From contig ML677472.1 of the NCBI GenBank assembly GCA_007922305.1, positions 62,001-126,000 on the forward strand: 64,000 nt of DNA. The letters run 5' to 3'. The translations under genes were made by a program, and so were the position numbers. Source of the stretch: Dermatemys mawii. Lineage: Eukaryota > Chordata > Testudines > Dermatemydidae. Of the stretch, positions 34,321 through 44,739 are shown one piece after another (within the stretch, counting starts at the first letter, position 1; the number at the start of each line of letters is the position of its first letter). Below the pieces are notes generated by a model. The model saw only the letters and a program-made list of their open reading frames with translations. It did not search any database and had not been told where the DNA came from.

Positions 34321-36227
34321 TCTAAGATTTGTCTTCCATCTGGTATTGAGTCAAAATCAGACACAGTTTTAATCTAATACTGGATGGGGGATACCATTCT
34401 GAAGAGTGCATCTCTTCACACTCTCTGGTGTCATGCCGATGGGATCGGGGCAGCACGCTTTTAAAAAAGGCATCCACTGTGTGATATGATATTGCATAAA
34501 CCATGTGAGGCCATGCTGGTACACTCTTAATAATGGCATCCCCCCTGTGGTGAGATTTTATATGCACGGTATGTGGTACAGCTGGTGGCAATGGGACAAC
34601 ATGCTCTTCAAAATTACGTCCCCAGTGTGGCGTGACTTTGCAAGAACTGTACGCTGGCTGGGGCAGGTCCATGTAGTTCCTGAAAGTACCAGAATGTCCA
34701 GTGGTCCAGGAATACCTGACTGGCCATTCTACCACCCACCCTCTGTGTGACGAGATTCCCAGGGTGCATCCTAGGGCTGTGGGACCACTTTAACCCCTGA
34801 ACTCTCTCCAGCCTGGGCTATCTCTCACAATGCCTTGCTACTGACAAGCATCAAGTCCCTCCAGGCACTGTTATCACTCAGCACAATATCATATGGAGCC
34901 CCTCACCCAGTTTAATTGTATGAATGCTCACAGAGAGAATGGCACCAAAGCCAAATCTCCCCAGCTCCCAGTACTGTACCTCAGGAATATACCATTTTGC
35001 ACCTTATTTTCAGTCTAAATTGATCTAACTTCAGCTTCAGCATTGGCTCTAATTATACTTTTGTCTGCAAGTAAGGAGGTCTCAGCCTATCAGAAATTTT
35101 CTTCCCAAGTAGGTACTCATATGTTTCTCACGAGAGGCATAATTTAACGTGCCCATTCCATGTTGATCGTTTCATATGTGGTCAGTTTCCTGCCTAGTTT
35201 CAATGCATTTCACAGACTAATCTACCATTCATGACTATGATAAAATCCATTTGCTATAATCCTGCCAATGGAAATGGTTACTAAAATCACTACAAGGAAA
35301 AACAGCTGGAGATATTTCCACTTATCACCAGCAACTCCTACCTAGAGTTTCAGTGGAAATTTCAACAACACAATTCAAAGCAAAAAAATCAGCTAAACAT
35401 GAACTATCAGTAGTTAATCATGAAAGGCACAGCTGCATGAATGGGGGAAGAATTCTGTTACTTTTTTCCATTATATGCACATAGCTTTGCATTTTCCCAT
35501 CTGGAGTGATCTGTAGATGAGTGCAAACAAATGACTGACTTTACTTATATAATCACAACCATTTGCTAATCTCAGAGTGTGGTTAGAATCTATTGCAGAG
35601 CTGAAACAATTTCCATGAAGAGAAAATTACATGATACCATCCCATTTGGTAATCAAATTGGGCTTTAGAACCTGTAGGAGCTATCATAAATTACCAGAGC
35701 CCTGTGCAACAGGGACATATTTAACTTTAAAACACTAATAACAGCTATAAGATTTTGGATGATCATATTTGTCAACTATGCGCAACTCCAAAAAGTTCAA
35801 CTCCAACCATTTTCACATGCCACGTGATTTTTTTTAAATGTGCTAGATTAAATTTAAAATTGTCTTTTTATATGGCGTCTCTCGTACTTCAAGGAGATGA
35901 CAATATCACCATCACTCTCAAGGAGGCACCTTCTGTTCAGCAAAAAGCTCCTGTATTACAACTTCTGATTTCCCCAGTCTCTAGCAAGCAGGTTGGTCAA
36001 GTCCACTGATTCCATTTCATCCATCAAGGTCCACTACACAACGTTGATATTAGAGCCAGTTGAATTTTTCTTTACAAAAGTGTTAACTAGTAATTTAGAC
36101 CTTTGTCTGGATTGCTGATTTCAATTGCTTACTATTTATTAGGTATGATGTGTGATTTGTCAGCTCAGTCACAAATGATTACCTTTGTTCTCTCATTTTC
36201 CTCATGTTGCTTCCCATTTCCTTCCAG
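34321..36227. other. Intergenic region of copy 2, no gene seen
   Basis: Paralogous to 7,897-9,798, including the degenerate tandem repeat at 34,468-34,660. No leader exon was found for the TRBV at 36,228. Confidence 0.45.
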
Positions 36228-36512
36228 GTGTGAGCTCAACCTATGTGGAGCAGCCCCCTTTCCTCACAGGGTACTCAGGAAACTCCCCAACCCTGCAATG
36301 TACTCTGAAACAATCCAACTGTGACAAGATATACTGATATAGGCAACAGGGAGGCAGGGATCTGGAGGGGCTCTTCTATTCTTATGAAGACTATTTGGTG
36401 AACTTCACAGCCAAGCCCATGACACTCCCGAGGAGGAATAAAAGCTGGGACTTAAACTTGGAAAACCTTTCACGTTCAGACTCAGCTGTGTATTACTGCG
36501 CCTGCAGCACTG
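36228..36512 (+). pseudogene. TRBV: TRBV pseudogene (V exon), copy 2
   Basis: Paralogue of 9,799-10,081. The V exon opens GVSSTYVEQPPFLTGYSGNS and keeps Cys23 (LQCTLKQ), with SDSAVYYCACS at the 3' end. The invariant-Trp codon is TGA, the same lesion as in copy 1. Apart from that stop the exon is open, whereas copy 1 has gained more frameshifts. No leader exon was found. Confidence 0.85.
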
Positions 36513-36553
36513 CACAGTGTCACTGAGAGCCCTGAGACAGCCAGCAAAACCCC
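36513..36553 (+). other. Aberrant RSS with 25-bp spacer
   Basis: Heptamer CACAGTG at 36,513-36,519. An extra GA in the spacer puts the CAAAACCCC nonamer 25 bp away instead of 23. Recombination should be impaired. Confidence 0.7.
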
Positions 36554-37837
36554 AGAGATAGACCATGAGACTGAGACACTGTGATGACTTACAGCATTTC
36601 ACGTCAGTCCTGCCTACATTAAGGAAATACACACTGGAGTAGCCACATTGAACATACCAGAGTAAGATTCACCACTATAAGCCCTGATTTACATCATGGA
36701 GCACATTTTTTAGTGGTGTGTGTCACTATATTAGTGTAGCAACATCACTGCAAATTATTCTCATGCAGAGAGAGCCCAGGCCACAGGTGTGGCTCAGTAG
36801 CTGTGGGTATGGCAGGGAGTAGATTGTGGCTGGAAAGTTCATAGAGAGTAACCTTCACTTAGCAATGCAGAGCTTGGAATGTTGCTGTGATCAGAGAATT
36901 CCCACACCCAGGCTCCCCACATACAGGTTGCTATCTAGGAGTGCTCTCTCCTATGTCCCTCACTCTCTCATCAGCTCTGCCAGCCAGTCACTAGAGGGAG
37001 CCATGATCCCATGCACTAACCAGAGTGTTACACTGACATGCCCCAGACTTCTTAGTATTCTCATCACTTGATGGATAATTTGTACAGAGCAATAACCTTG
37101 AACCAGCTAGATTTTTATTTGGGGATACTCAGAAATTGATTGGAATAACTATTTTGCAATAGCTTGCTATTTAAGCTCTCTTATTCTGGAACTGCTATTG
37201 TGCTTTGAGTTCAGACCCTACTTTATTGTGGAATAACTTCAGACAAACCCTTAGAGATGATGTTTCTTCTGCTTTCTATATTCTACTTTCCAAAAAAGAG
37301 GTAGACAGACAAACTCTGGCATTGGTGGACATTCACAGAGGGAGAGCATAACACCATCCTTCTGAATATGAGCACACTGTATTAAGCAACACATGTAATC
37401 CATATTCATCCATTCTGTAAATGATCCAGTGTCAGTAAATTCCCTAGACCCTAAGCCCTAGACCAGGATGCCTCTAGTTGAGTGTCAGGAGCCGCTGTCC
37501 GTACTTATAATCTGGTGCCTGCAACATGGCACACGTGTCCTCTCCTCAGCTGCTGTCTTCCCCATTACTATTCCTCAGGATAAATACTTATTCCCATGTT
37601 AGTGGGAGGAAGGCATGACCGAGGAGAAGAGAACCAGAAAACAATCTCCAAATTGGCCGTCCAGGAGGCAGAGGAGAGGAAGAGGTAGGCAGAGGTAAAT
37701 CTCTCCTCTGAAGTGACACCATAGTATTTCTCTTCCCACTAAGGAGTGTAGTTACCCTTCCCCTCTCACTCGTCTTGAGGCATAGAGGGGAAGAAACCTA
37801 CAGTGTAGAGGAGACAGAGTAGGGGAAAGTTTCCATC
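36554..37837. other. TRBV unit b, 5' flank
   Basis: No gene is seen. From about 36,660 it is paralogous to 10,225-11,398 and 47,750-49,559. A decamer-like AGTGACACCA lies at 37,712, 126 bp before the leader ATG. Confidence 0.5.
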
Positions 37838-38605
37838 ATGTGGAGACATCTACTTTCAGCACTGCTCTTTTGGGTCCCAGGTACAATCCAAGTAACTATG
37901 AGGATGGCGTGGGGCAGGGTGGGCCTAAATCCCAAATTGAGGGGACACATTCTTATGACTGAAATTGAGGTATTAGGGGATCTCTAGATACTCTCTGATC
38001 TGGTTCAAGTCCATAAGGGGAATCTAAAGAACCACCAAGGAGCATGGACTGGTAGGTAAAAATACACCCACCACATTGTCCCATCCCAGAGTAAATCCCA
38101 GACAGGAGACTCCTAGTACATATCCTGTCAATTCTCTCCACAGGGTAGGGAAATGTTAGCCAAGAATAACACACAAAGGCCCCTGTTTATTTGCATAGGC
38201 AAAGTGACTGTTGTGTGTCTTTTACTGCATCTCAAGTTTTTTTTCTCTCTCTCTTTCTTTCTCCACCCATCACTTGTCCCCGGGTTTTTGTTTTAAAAAA
38301 AATCACATTTTTTCCAGGTGTAGGCTCAGCCTATGTGGAGCAGCTGCCGTTCCTTGTGGAGGGCTTAGGAGAATCCTCAACCCTTCAGTGTACTTTGAAA
38401 CAAACCTACTGCAACTACATGTACTGGTACCGGCAGCAAGGAGGAAGGGAGCTGGAGGGGCTCGTCTACTCTCTAGAAGATGGACCAGGAACCAGTTTCA
38501 CAGCCAAACCCAAGGCAGCCTTGAGAAGCAACAACAAATGGGACCTTAAATGGAAAAACCTTTCACAGTCTGACTCTGCTGTGTATTACTGCGCCTGCAG
38601 CACTG
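37838..38605 (+). CDS. TRBV: TRBV segment, functional-looking (unit b)
   Basis: Leader exon 37,838-37,880 (MWRHLLSALLFWVP) ends in a canonical CAG/GTACAA donor. The V exon, 38,318-38,605, follows a TTTTTTCCAG acceptor and restores frame as GVGSAYVEQLPF. Immunoglobulin V-domain landmarks are all present: Cys23 (LQCTLKQ), Trp41 (YMYWYRQQ), SDSAVYYC with Cys104, and a germline CDR3 start ACST. There is no stop or frameshift. It would supply the variable domain of a T-cell receptor beta chain after V-DJ joining. TRB assignment rests on the 23-RSS plus linkage to trypsinogen. The fold alone would not exclude another TCR locus. Framework residues (RQxxGRELEGLVYS) recall the TRBV30-like group, an inference. 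Confidence 0.88.
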
Positions 38606-38644
38606 CACAGTGACACAGAGCCCTGAGGCATCCAGCAAAAACCC
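38606..38644 (+). other. 23-RSS of functional-looking TRBV, unit b
   Basis: Heptamer CACAGTG, 23-bp spacer, and nonamer CAAAAACCC at 38,636-38,644. It sits directly after the V exon. Confidence 0.9.
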
Positions 38645-38842
38645 AGAGAGGCAGATGTGTGGTGGAGATAGAGCTCATGTGTGTGCCTAGGAGTCAGAAG
38701 GCTATTGAGAAGCTGTGGTTCCCAGATGAAGTGTCCGGAATATCTGGGTTGTCTCCAAAAGGGCTCTTAAAAACCCCAAGAGCTGCCATATCAAATCACT
38801 GGCCCATTCACACAGTTGATTTCAAGGTTAGGGGGAGTCCCT

Positions 38843-39549
38843 GCATTGTTATGATTGTTCTCTATAAATATATCAGAGGGATAAATACCAGGAAGGGAGA
38901 GGAATTATTTAAGCTCAGTACTAATGTGGACATAAGAACAAATGGATATAACCTGGCCTTCAGGAAGTATAGATCTTCCAGGAGATCGAGGGACGTGATA
39001 GTTCCTCTCTATTCAACACTGGTGAGGCCTCATCTGGAGTACTATGTCCAGTTTTGGGGCCCACACTACAAGAAGGATGTGGAAAAATTGGAAAGAGTAC
39101 AGAGCAGGACAACAAAAATGATTAGGGGCCTGGAGCACATGACTTATGAGGAGGGGCTGAGAGAACTGGGATTGTTTAGTCTGCAGAATAGAAGACTGAG
39201 GGGAGATTTGATAGCTGCTTTCAACTACCTGAAAGGGGGTTCCAAAGAGTATGGATCTAGACTGTTCTCATTGGTACCAGATGACAGAACAAGGAGTAAT
39301 GGTCTCAAGTTGCTGTGGGGAAGGTTTAGGTTGGATATTAGGAAAAACTTTTTCACTAGGAGGATGGAGAAGCACTGGAATGGGTTACCTAGGGAGGTGT
39401 AGAATGTCCTTCCTTAGAAGTTTTTATGACCAGGCTTGACAAAGCACTGGCTGGGATGATTTATTTGGGGATTGGTCTTGCTTTGAGCAGGGAGTTGGAC
39501 TAGATGACCTCCTGAGGTCCCTTCCAACCCTGATAATTCTATGATTCTG
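38843..39549 (+). repeat. CR1 ORF2 C-terminal and 3' tail
   Basis: The open frame reads [20 protein letters not shown] and [16 protein letters not shown], followed by a tail ending TCTATGATTCTGTGA. It is absent from unit a at the corresponding 12,745 position. Confidence 0.88.
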
Positions 39550-39551
39550 TG

Positions 39552-40131
39552 ACTTGAAATTAGACAAAAGTTTCTAACCATCAGAGGAGTGAAGTTTGTA
39601 TCAGCCTTCAAAGGGGAGCAGTGGGGGCAAAAGATCTATCTGGCTTCAAGACTAAGCTTGATGAGTTTATGGAGGAGATGGTATGATGAGATGAGCCTAA
39701 TGTTGGCAATTAATCTATCTTTAACTATTAGTGGTAAATATGTGCAATGGTCTGTGATGGGATGTGATCTGAGTTACTACAGATAATTCTTTCCTGGGTG
39801 TCTGGCTGGCGAGTCTTGCCCACATGCTCAGGGTTCAGCTGATGGCATATTTGGGCTTGGGAAGGAATTTTCCTCCAGGGCAGATTGGCAGAGGCCCTGG
39901 AGGTTTATCCTCTTCCTCTGCAGCATGGGGTACAGGTCACTTGTTGGAGGATTGTCTTGCACCTTGAAGTCTTTAAACCATGATTTGAGGACTTCAGTAG
40001 CTCAGACATAGGTTAGAGGTTTATTTCAGGAGTGGGTGGGTGAGATTCTGTGGCCTGCATTGTGCAGGAGGTCAGACTAGATGATCATAATGGTCCCTTC
40101 TGACCTTAATGTCTATGACTATGACTATGAC
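39552..40131 (+). repeat. CR1 3' tail of a second subfamily
   Basis: The sequence GGAAGGAATTTTCCTCCAGG through AGACTAGATGATCATAATGG ends in CTATGACTATGACTATGAC. It abuts the previous CR1 tail, and TRBV-unit sequence resumes at ACATTTCCCTC. Confidence 0.85.
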
Positions 40132-41179
40132 ACATTTCCCTCTTTTTCCTTTCCCAATGACTTTCTCTCCTTCTCTCTGTCTCCGTGATCTCTTTTATTT
40201 TCCTTCCTCTTTTTCTTGAAATTTACTTGAAATTTATTCCCCTATTGAGTCACTGAGCCTATTGCACTCCCCTGCTATCACACAGTGGCCCTGTTTGATG
40301 TCCCCTCTTGGCTGCAGTGTCTGAACCAAGTCTCCTGCTGTGTTGTAGGGGGATGTTGCTGTCTCTGGAGCTGAGTGCCTCTCCATTCCCTCTTCTCTGA
40401 TCCCATACCCACTCCCTCTCATCTCCATGGTATTTTGAGGCATCCCCTGCCTCAGATGTTATTTCATCTACTGTGACTGTCAGGCAATGGAGATCATGCT
40501 GATATTAACTCAGGTATGCAGTCAAACACATATGACCCCCAGATAACTACACAATCAAGAGGAACTCTAGAAGCGTTTTATCCTGGTGATTCCTCACCTC
40601 CAATCATATCCCTGGTAGGCAAGGCTGAGAGCTTCTGAAGGACACTCTGATCCCTAAGCCTTTTAGCACCTATCAACCGTTACCCGGGGGGCGAGACTAC
40701 TACTCAGGGACACCAGAGCTTTAAAAACTCACTCCTAAGCAGCCAGAGGAGCTAGCGAAAAGGAACGGCTAACGGGAGTTTTGCGAGGGATTTTACAACT
40801 TTCTTTAAACTTAAAAGCCAAAACCACCCCCCTTGATATAAACAAAACAATAACAAAGGAACCAGCTGCAGGAGTAAAAAGAGAATGCAGGCAGAAGTCC
40901 AGCAACAGAGTGGAGGCTACCCAGTTTATTGCACCCAATGCAGCATATATGATTACCTGCCCTATGAGCAAGTGGCTTTTGTGTGTGTTTGGTGGCCCTC
41001 AGAGACCATGTATGGGCCTTGGAGAACAGAGTGCCTGAACTGGAAGAGCTGAGGGAGACAGAGGGGTACATAGATGAGATTTTCCGGGACACAGTAGAAT
41101 GGTCCCCTGGTCTGACAGCCTCATCCTCCTCAACAGCACAAAAAGTCCCAGAGAAGGAGAGCATCTAACTGGAGCAGAG

Positions 41180-41240
41180 GGGGTTGAACTAGATGACCTC
41201 CTGAGGTCCCTTCCAACCCTGATATTCTATGATTCTATGA
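41180..41240 (+). repeat. Very short CR1 3' tail
   Basis: About 60 bp of CR1 terminus (GGGTTGAACTAGATGACC to ATTCTATGATTCTATGA) lies between GCAGAGG and AACAATCCC. Those two are contiguous at 13,395-13,410 in unit a. Confidence 0.85.
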
Positions 41241-41675
41241 AACAATCCCATAGTTGGGACCCTCGATCTAGATAATGTTGTGGTATCCTCTCGCATTGAG
41301 GGATCTCTCTGGGGGAGGGAACTCCAGTTACACTAGTCTATAATTTTTTAGAAGTCGTCTGCTTCAGAGATAAAATGTGATATTTATTATGTATTTTGAT
41401 GTGCTGAATTCAAATATGACAATTACAACAACTGATTGGGTACTGTTTCTAAGATATTTAAGTTTTTACATTTTATGTCTATGTATATTGTGTAGATAGT
41501 AGAGTTTTAATCATAAATTGTAAACCTAGGTCTTTTCATGTGTTTATGGTTGCTTTACATGATAATATTTCACCTGTCCTGTTTATGTAACACTTTAAAA
41601 ATCAGCAAAAGGGTTATATAAATAAAATGTATTATGAAACAAAAGGAAAAAAACTATTATGTTCATAGTTTAGGC

Positions 41676-43370
41676 CTATTCAGTGTCTACTCGGCGCTTC
41701 TTGGCTTGTCTCTTGTATTCATTAAATGGAGCATCTCTTGTCACTGTCCAGCAATAGTCTACAAGCATTGATGGGCTCCATTTGCCCTGATAGCATTTCT
41801 CCATTGTTGCCATGTCCTGGTGAAATCGCTCGCCGTGCTCGTCGCTCACTGCTCCGCAGTTCGGTGGAAAAAAATCTAGGTGAGAGTGCAAAAAATGTAT
41901 CTTTAGTGACATGTTGCAACCAAGGCTTTTGTATGCCTTGAGGAGGTTTTCCACCAACAACCTGTAGTTGTCTGCCTTGTTGTTTCTGAGAAAATGTATT
42001 GCCACTGACTGGAAGGCTTTCCATGATGTCTTTTCCTTGCCATGCAGTGCATGGTCAAATGCATCATCTCGAAGAAGTTCACGAATCTGAGGACCAACAA
42101 AGACACCTTCCTTTATCTTAGCTTCACTTAACTTTGGAAATTTTCCACAGAGGTACTTGAAAGCTGCTTGTGTTTTGTCAATGGCCTTGACAAAGTTCTT
42201 CATCAGACCCAGCTTGATGTGTAAGGGTGGTAACAAAATCTTCCTTGATTCAACAAGTGGTGGATGCTGAACACTTTTCCTCCCAGGCTCCAATGACTGT
42301 CGGAGTGGCCAATCTTTCTTGATGTAGTGGGAATCTCTTGCATGACTATCCCATTCGCAGAGAAAACCGCAGTACTTTGTGTATCCAGTCTGCAGACCAA
42401 GCAAGAGAGCAACAACCTTCAAATCGCCACAAAGCTGCCACCGATGTTGGTCATAGTTTATGAACCTCAAAAGTTGTTTCATGTTGTCATAGGTTTCCTT
42501 CATATGGACCGCATGACCAACTGGAATTGATGGCAAAACATTGCCATTATGCAGCAAAACAGCTTTAAGACTCATCTTCGATGAATCAATGAAGAGTCTC
42601 CACCCATCTGGATCGTGAATGATGTTGAGGGCTGCCATCACACCATTGATGTTGTTGCAGGCTACAAGATCACCTTCCATGAAGAAGAATGGGACAAGTT
42701 CCTTTTGACGGTCACGGAACATGGAAACCCTAACATCACCTGCCAGGAGATTCCACTGCTGTAGTCTGGAGCCCAACAGCTCTGCCTTACTCTTGGGTAG
42801 TTCCAAATCCCTGACAAGGTAATTCAGTTCAGCTTGTGTTATGAGGTGTGGTTCAGAGGAGGAGGATGGGAGAAAATGTGGATCCTGTGACATTGATGGT
42901 TCAGGACCAGAAGTTTCATCCTCTTCCTCTTCCTCGTCTGACTCGAGTGAGAATGATTCTGGTGCATCAGGAACCGGCAGTCCTTCTCCGTGGGGTATTG
43001 GGCGTATAGCTGATGGAATGTTTGGATAATGCACAGTCCACTTTTTCTTCTTTGACACACCTTTCCCAACTGGAGGCACCATGCAGAAGTAACAATTGCT
43101 GGTATGATCTGTTGGCTCTCTCCAAATCATTGGCACTGCAAAAGGCATAGATTTCCTTTTCCTGTTCAACCACTGGTGAAGATTTGTTGCACAAGTGTTG
43201 CAGCATATGTGTGGGGCCCACCTCTTGTTCTGATCTCCAATTTTGCAGCCAAAATAAAGATGATAGGCTTTCTTAACCATAGTGGTTATACTGCGCTTTT
43301 GTGATGCAAAAGTCACTTCACCACAAAAATAGCAGAAGTTATCTGCACTGTTCACACAAGTACGAGGCAT
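41676..43370 (-). CDS. Uncharacterised transposon-borne Cys-rich protein, intact
   Basis: A 564-residue open frame fills most of the CACTA-like insertion. The N-terminus has paired cysteines suggesting zinc binding: CYFC near residue 13, then GCKIGDQNKRWAPHICCNTC at about 48-67, and another CYFC near 102. An acidic Ser/Glu stretch follows at about 150-165. The C-terminal half has no domain I can name. It includes DEHGERFHQDMATMEKCYQG (about 510-530) and ends in a basic KRQAKKRR. From memory, related multicopy proteins occur in fish, reptile and arthropod genomes without a function. It may be a transposase or an accessory protein of the element (inference). The lack of any stop over 564 codons, in a region full of broken repeats, points to a young insertion or selection on the gene. 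Confidence 0.8.
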   Translation of the reverse strand: MPRTCVNSADNFCYFCGEVTFASQKRSITTMVKKAYHLYFGCKIGDQNKRWAPHICCNTCATNLHQWLNRKRKSMPFAVPMIWREPTDHTSNCYFCMVPPVGKGVSKKKKWTVHYPNIPSAIRPIPHGEGLPVPDAPESFSLESDEEEEEDETSGPEPSMSQDPHFLPSSSSEPHLITQAELNYLVRDLELPKSKAELLGSRLQQWNLLAGDVRVSMFRDRQKELVPFFFMEGDLVACNNINGVMAALNIIHDPDGWRLFIDSSKMSLKAVLLHNGNVLPSIPVGHAVHMKETYDNMKQLLRFINYDQHRWQLCGDLKVVALLLGLQTGYTKYCGFLCEWDSHARDSHYIKKDWPLRQSLEPGRKSVQHPPLVESRKILLPPLHIKLGLMKNFVKAIDKTQAAFKYLCGKFPKLSEAKIKEGVFVGPQIRELLRDDAFDHALHGKEKTSWKAFQSVAIHFLRNNKADNYRLLVENLLKAYKSLGCNMSLKIHFLHSHLDFFPPNCGAVSDEHGERFHQDMATMEKCYQGKWSPSMLVDYCWTVTRDAPFNEYKRQAKKRRVDTE

Positions 43371-43507
43371 CTCTGCTGACTTTAGCTAAACAGAAATGTG
43401 TCCCTTTGCAAAATCAAACACTGACAAATAAGAGAGCACGACACTGTATGATTTCTAGAGCTGATATAGGGCAATTTGTTCAGCAGAGTGATGTAAGCTT
43501 CATTATG

Positions 43508-43589
43508 ATTGCATCATCCATGACTTCTAGGAATAACATGATGCAATTCATATCATGTATGACGCAATACCAGCTTCAGATTGCATCAT
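43508..43589. promoter_or_regulatory. Four ATGAYGCAAT motifs upstream of the transposon gene
   Basis: The 10-mer ATGATGCAAT or its complement lies at 43,508 (reverse), 43,538 (forward), 43,559 (forward, ATGACGCAAT) and 43,580 (reverse), spaced 30, 21 and 21 bp. The cluster lies 138-219 bp before the ATG of the 564-residue gene. Subterminal repeats in both orientations are usual transposase-binding sites in CACTA elements. The core TGATGCAAT also equals the C/EBP-ATF composite site known from amino-acid-response promoters. Confidence 0.6.
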
Positions 43590-44067
43590 TCATTGTTTTG
43601 CCTAAAAAGCAAGTACTGTCCAAACCCAGTCACAGATTTATTCATAGATCCAGTCAAAGATGTATTTTAGTCATTTCTCGTTTAAATTGAGATCCCGTCC
43701 CTTTATAACTCACTTATCCTCCGCCATTCCCACGTCAAGGGTCGTATATACTGACCCAATAGCATATCTTGAAAACTAGAGCCAATCAACAATTTTAAGC
43801 ATCATTTTCGTTCTCAGTGACCCAGAATTAGTAAAGTTTGACTACATTTATTTCAGAAGCATTTTGGCTGTAGAACAGTGTTATTAGAAAGAGACAGGTA
43901 TTAGTAATGCGTGATTCGATCATTAGAAAATAGACAGCTGGGTTCGTGATGACTGGGATAACTGCATAGTGACTTACCTGCCTGGTGCGAATGTTGCAGA
44001 TCTCTCAAGACATCTAGATAGACTTATGTATAGTGCTGGGGAGGAGCCGGGGGTCGTAGTACATGTT

Positions 44068-44282
44068 GCTAACATACCTGAAGAAACCCTTCTTGTTACT
44101 CTTAACATTTCCTGCTAGCTGCAACTCCAAGTGTGATTTGGCCTTCCTGATTTCACTCCTGCATGCCTGAGCAATATTTTTATAGTCCTCCCTGGTCATT
44201 TGTCCAATCTTCCACTTCTTGTAAACATCTTTTTTGTATTTAAGATCAGCAAGGATTTCACCGTTAAGCCAAGCTGATCACC
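44068..44282 (-). repeat. Minus-strand CR1 ORF2 piece inside the CR1
   Basis: The minus frame reads YKNIAQACRSEIRKAKSHLE and NKKGFFRYVSN, a region between endonuclease and reverse transcriptase in CR1 ORF2. It interrupts the ORF1 of the plus-strand CR1. Confidence 0.7.
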
Positions 44283-44739
44283 TGAAATATTTACTATTAT
44301 GTCTAAACATCGGGCTTGTTTGTTCCTGCAACCTCAATAAGGATTCTTTAAAATATGATGATGTAGGGAGGAGGGGTTTCAATTTATTAGGAACTGGGGA
44401 AACTTTTGGGAAAGGGGGAGTCAATAAGGGAAGGATGGGTTCCACCCTAACCCAAAATGGAACCAGATTGCTGGCACTTAACATTAAAAGGTTGTAGAGC
44501 AGTTTTTAAACTAAGGACTGGGAAAAAGCCAACAGGTATGGAGGAGCACATGGTTCGGACATCCCTTAGGGGAGGATCTATTAAGAGAGAATCTCTATGT
44601 CCTAGTGAGGACGAGAGGATGGGAAATGATAAAATACAGGCAGAGTCTGATCTGAAATGTCACATAAAAAAAGTCCCATTCAATTATATCATGCAATGGC
44701 AGAGAGCTAAAAGGAGACAAGTTTTTAAAGTGCATATAA

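Larger units (their letters stand above)
41331..43880 (-). mobile_element. CACTA/EnSpm-like DNA transposon with 3-bp TSD
   Basis: The 2,550-bp insertion has the left end CACTAGTCTATAA. The right end, read on the other strand, is CACTGTTCTACAG, and 9 of the first 12 bases match. It is flanked by TTA at 41,328-41,330 and 43,881-43,883. Unit a has the empty site at 13,488-13,500 with one such triplet (CTA). CACTA/G ends and a 3-bp duplication are defining marks of the CACTA (EnSpm) superfamily. It carries one long intact gene on the minus strand and a repeat cluster upstream of it. Confidence 0.75.
24620..44715. repeat. Segmental duplication, copy 2 (TAS2R + TRBV block)
   Basis: This is the paralogue of bases 1-14,205 and is longer because of later insertions: CR1 at 27,049-28,255, two CR1 tails at 38,843-40,131, and a CACTA-like element at 41,331-43,880. 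It keeps one intact TAS2R, a TAS2R relic, one dead TRBV and one functional-looking TRBV. Where copy 1 lacks an insertion it serves as the empty site, which fixes the insertion boundaries. Confidence 0.9.
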
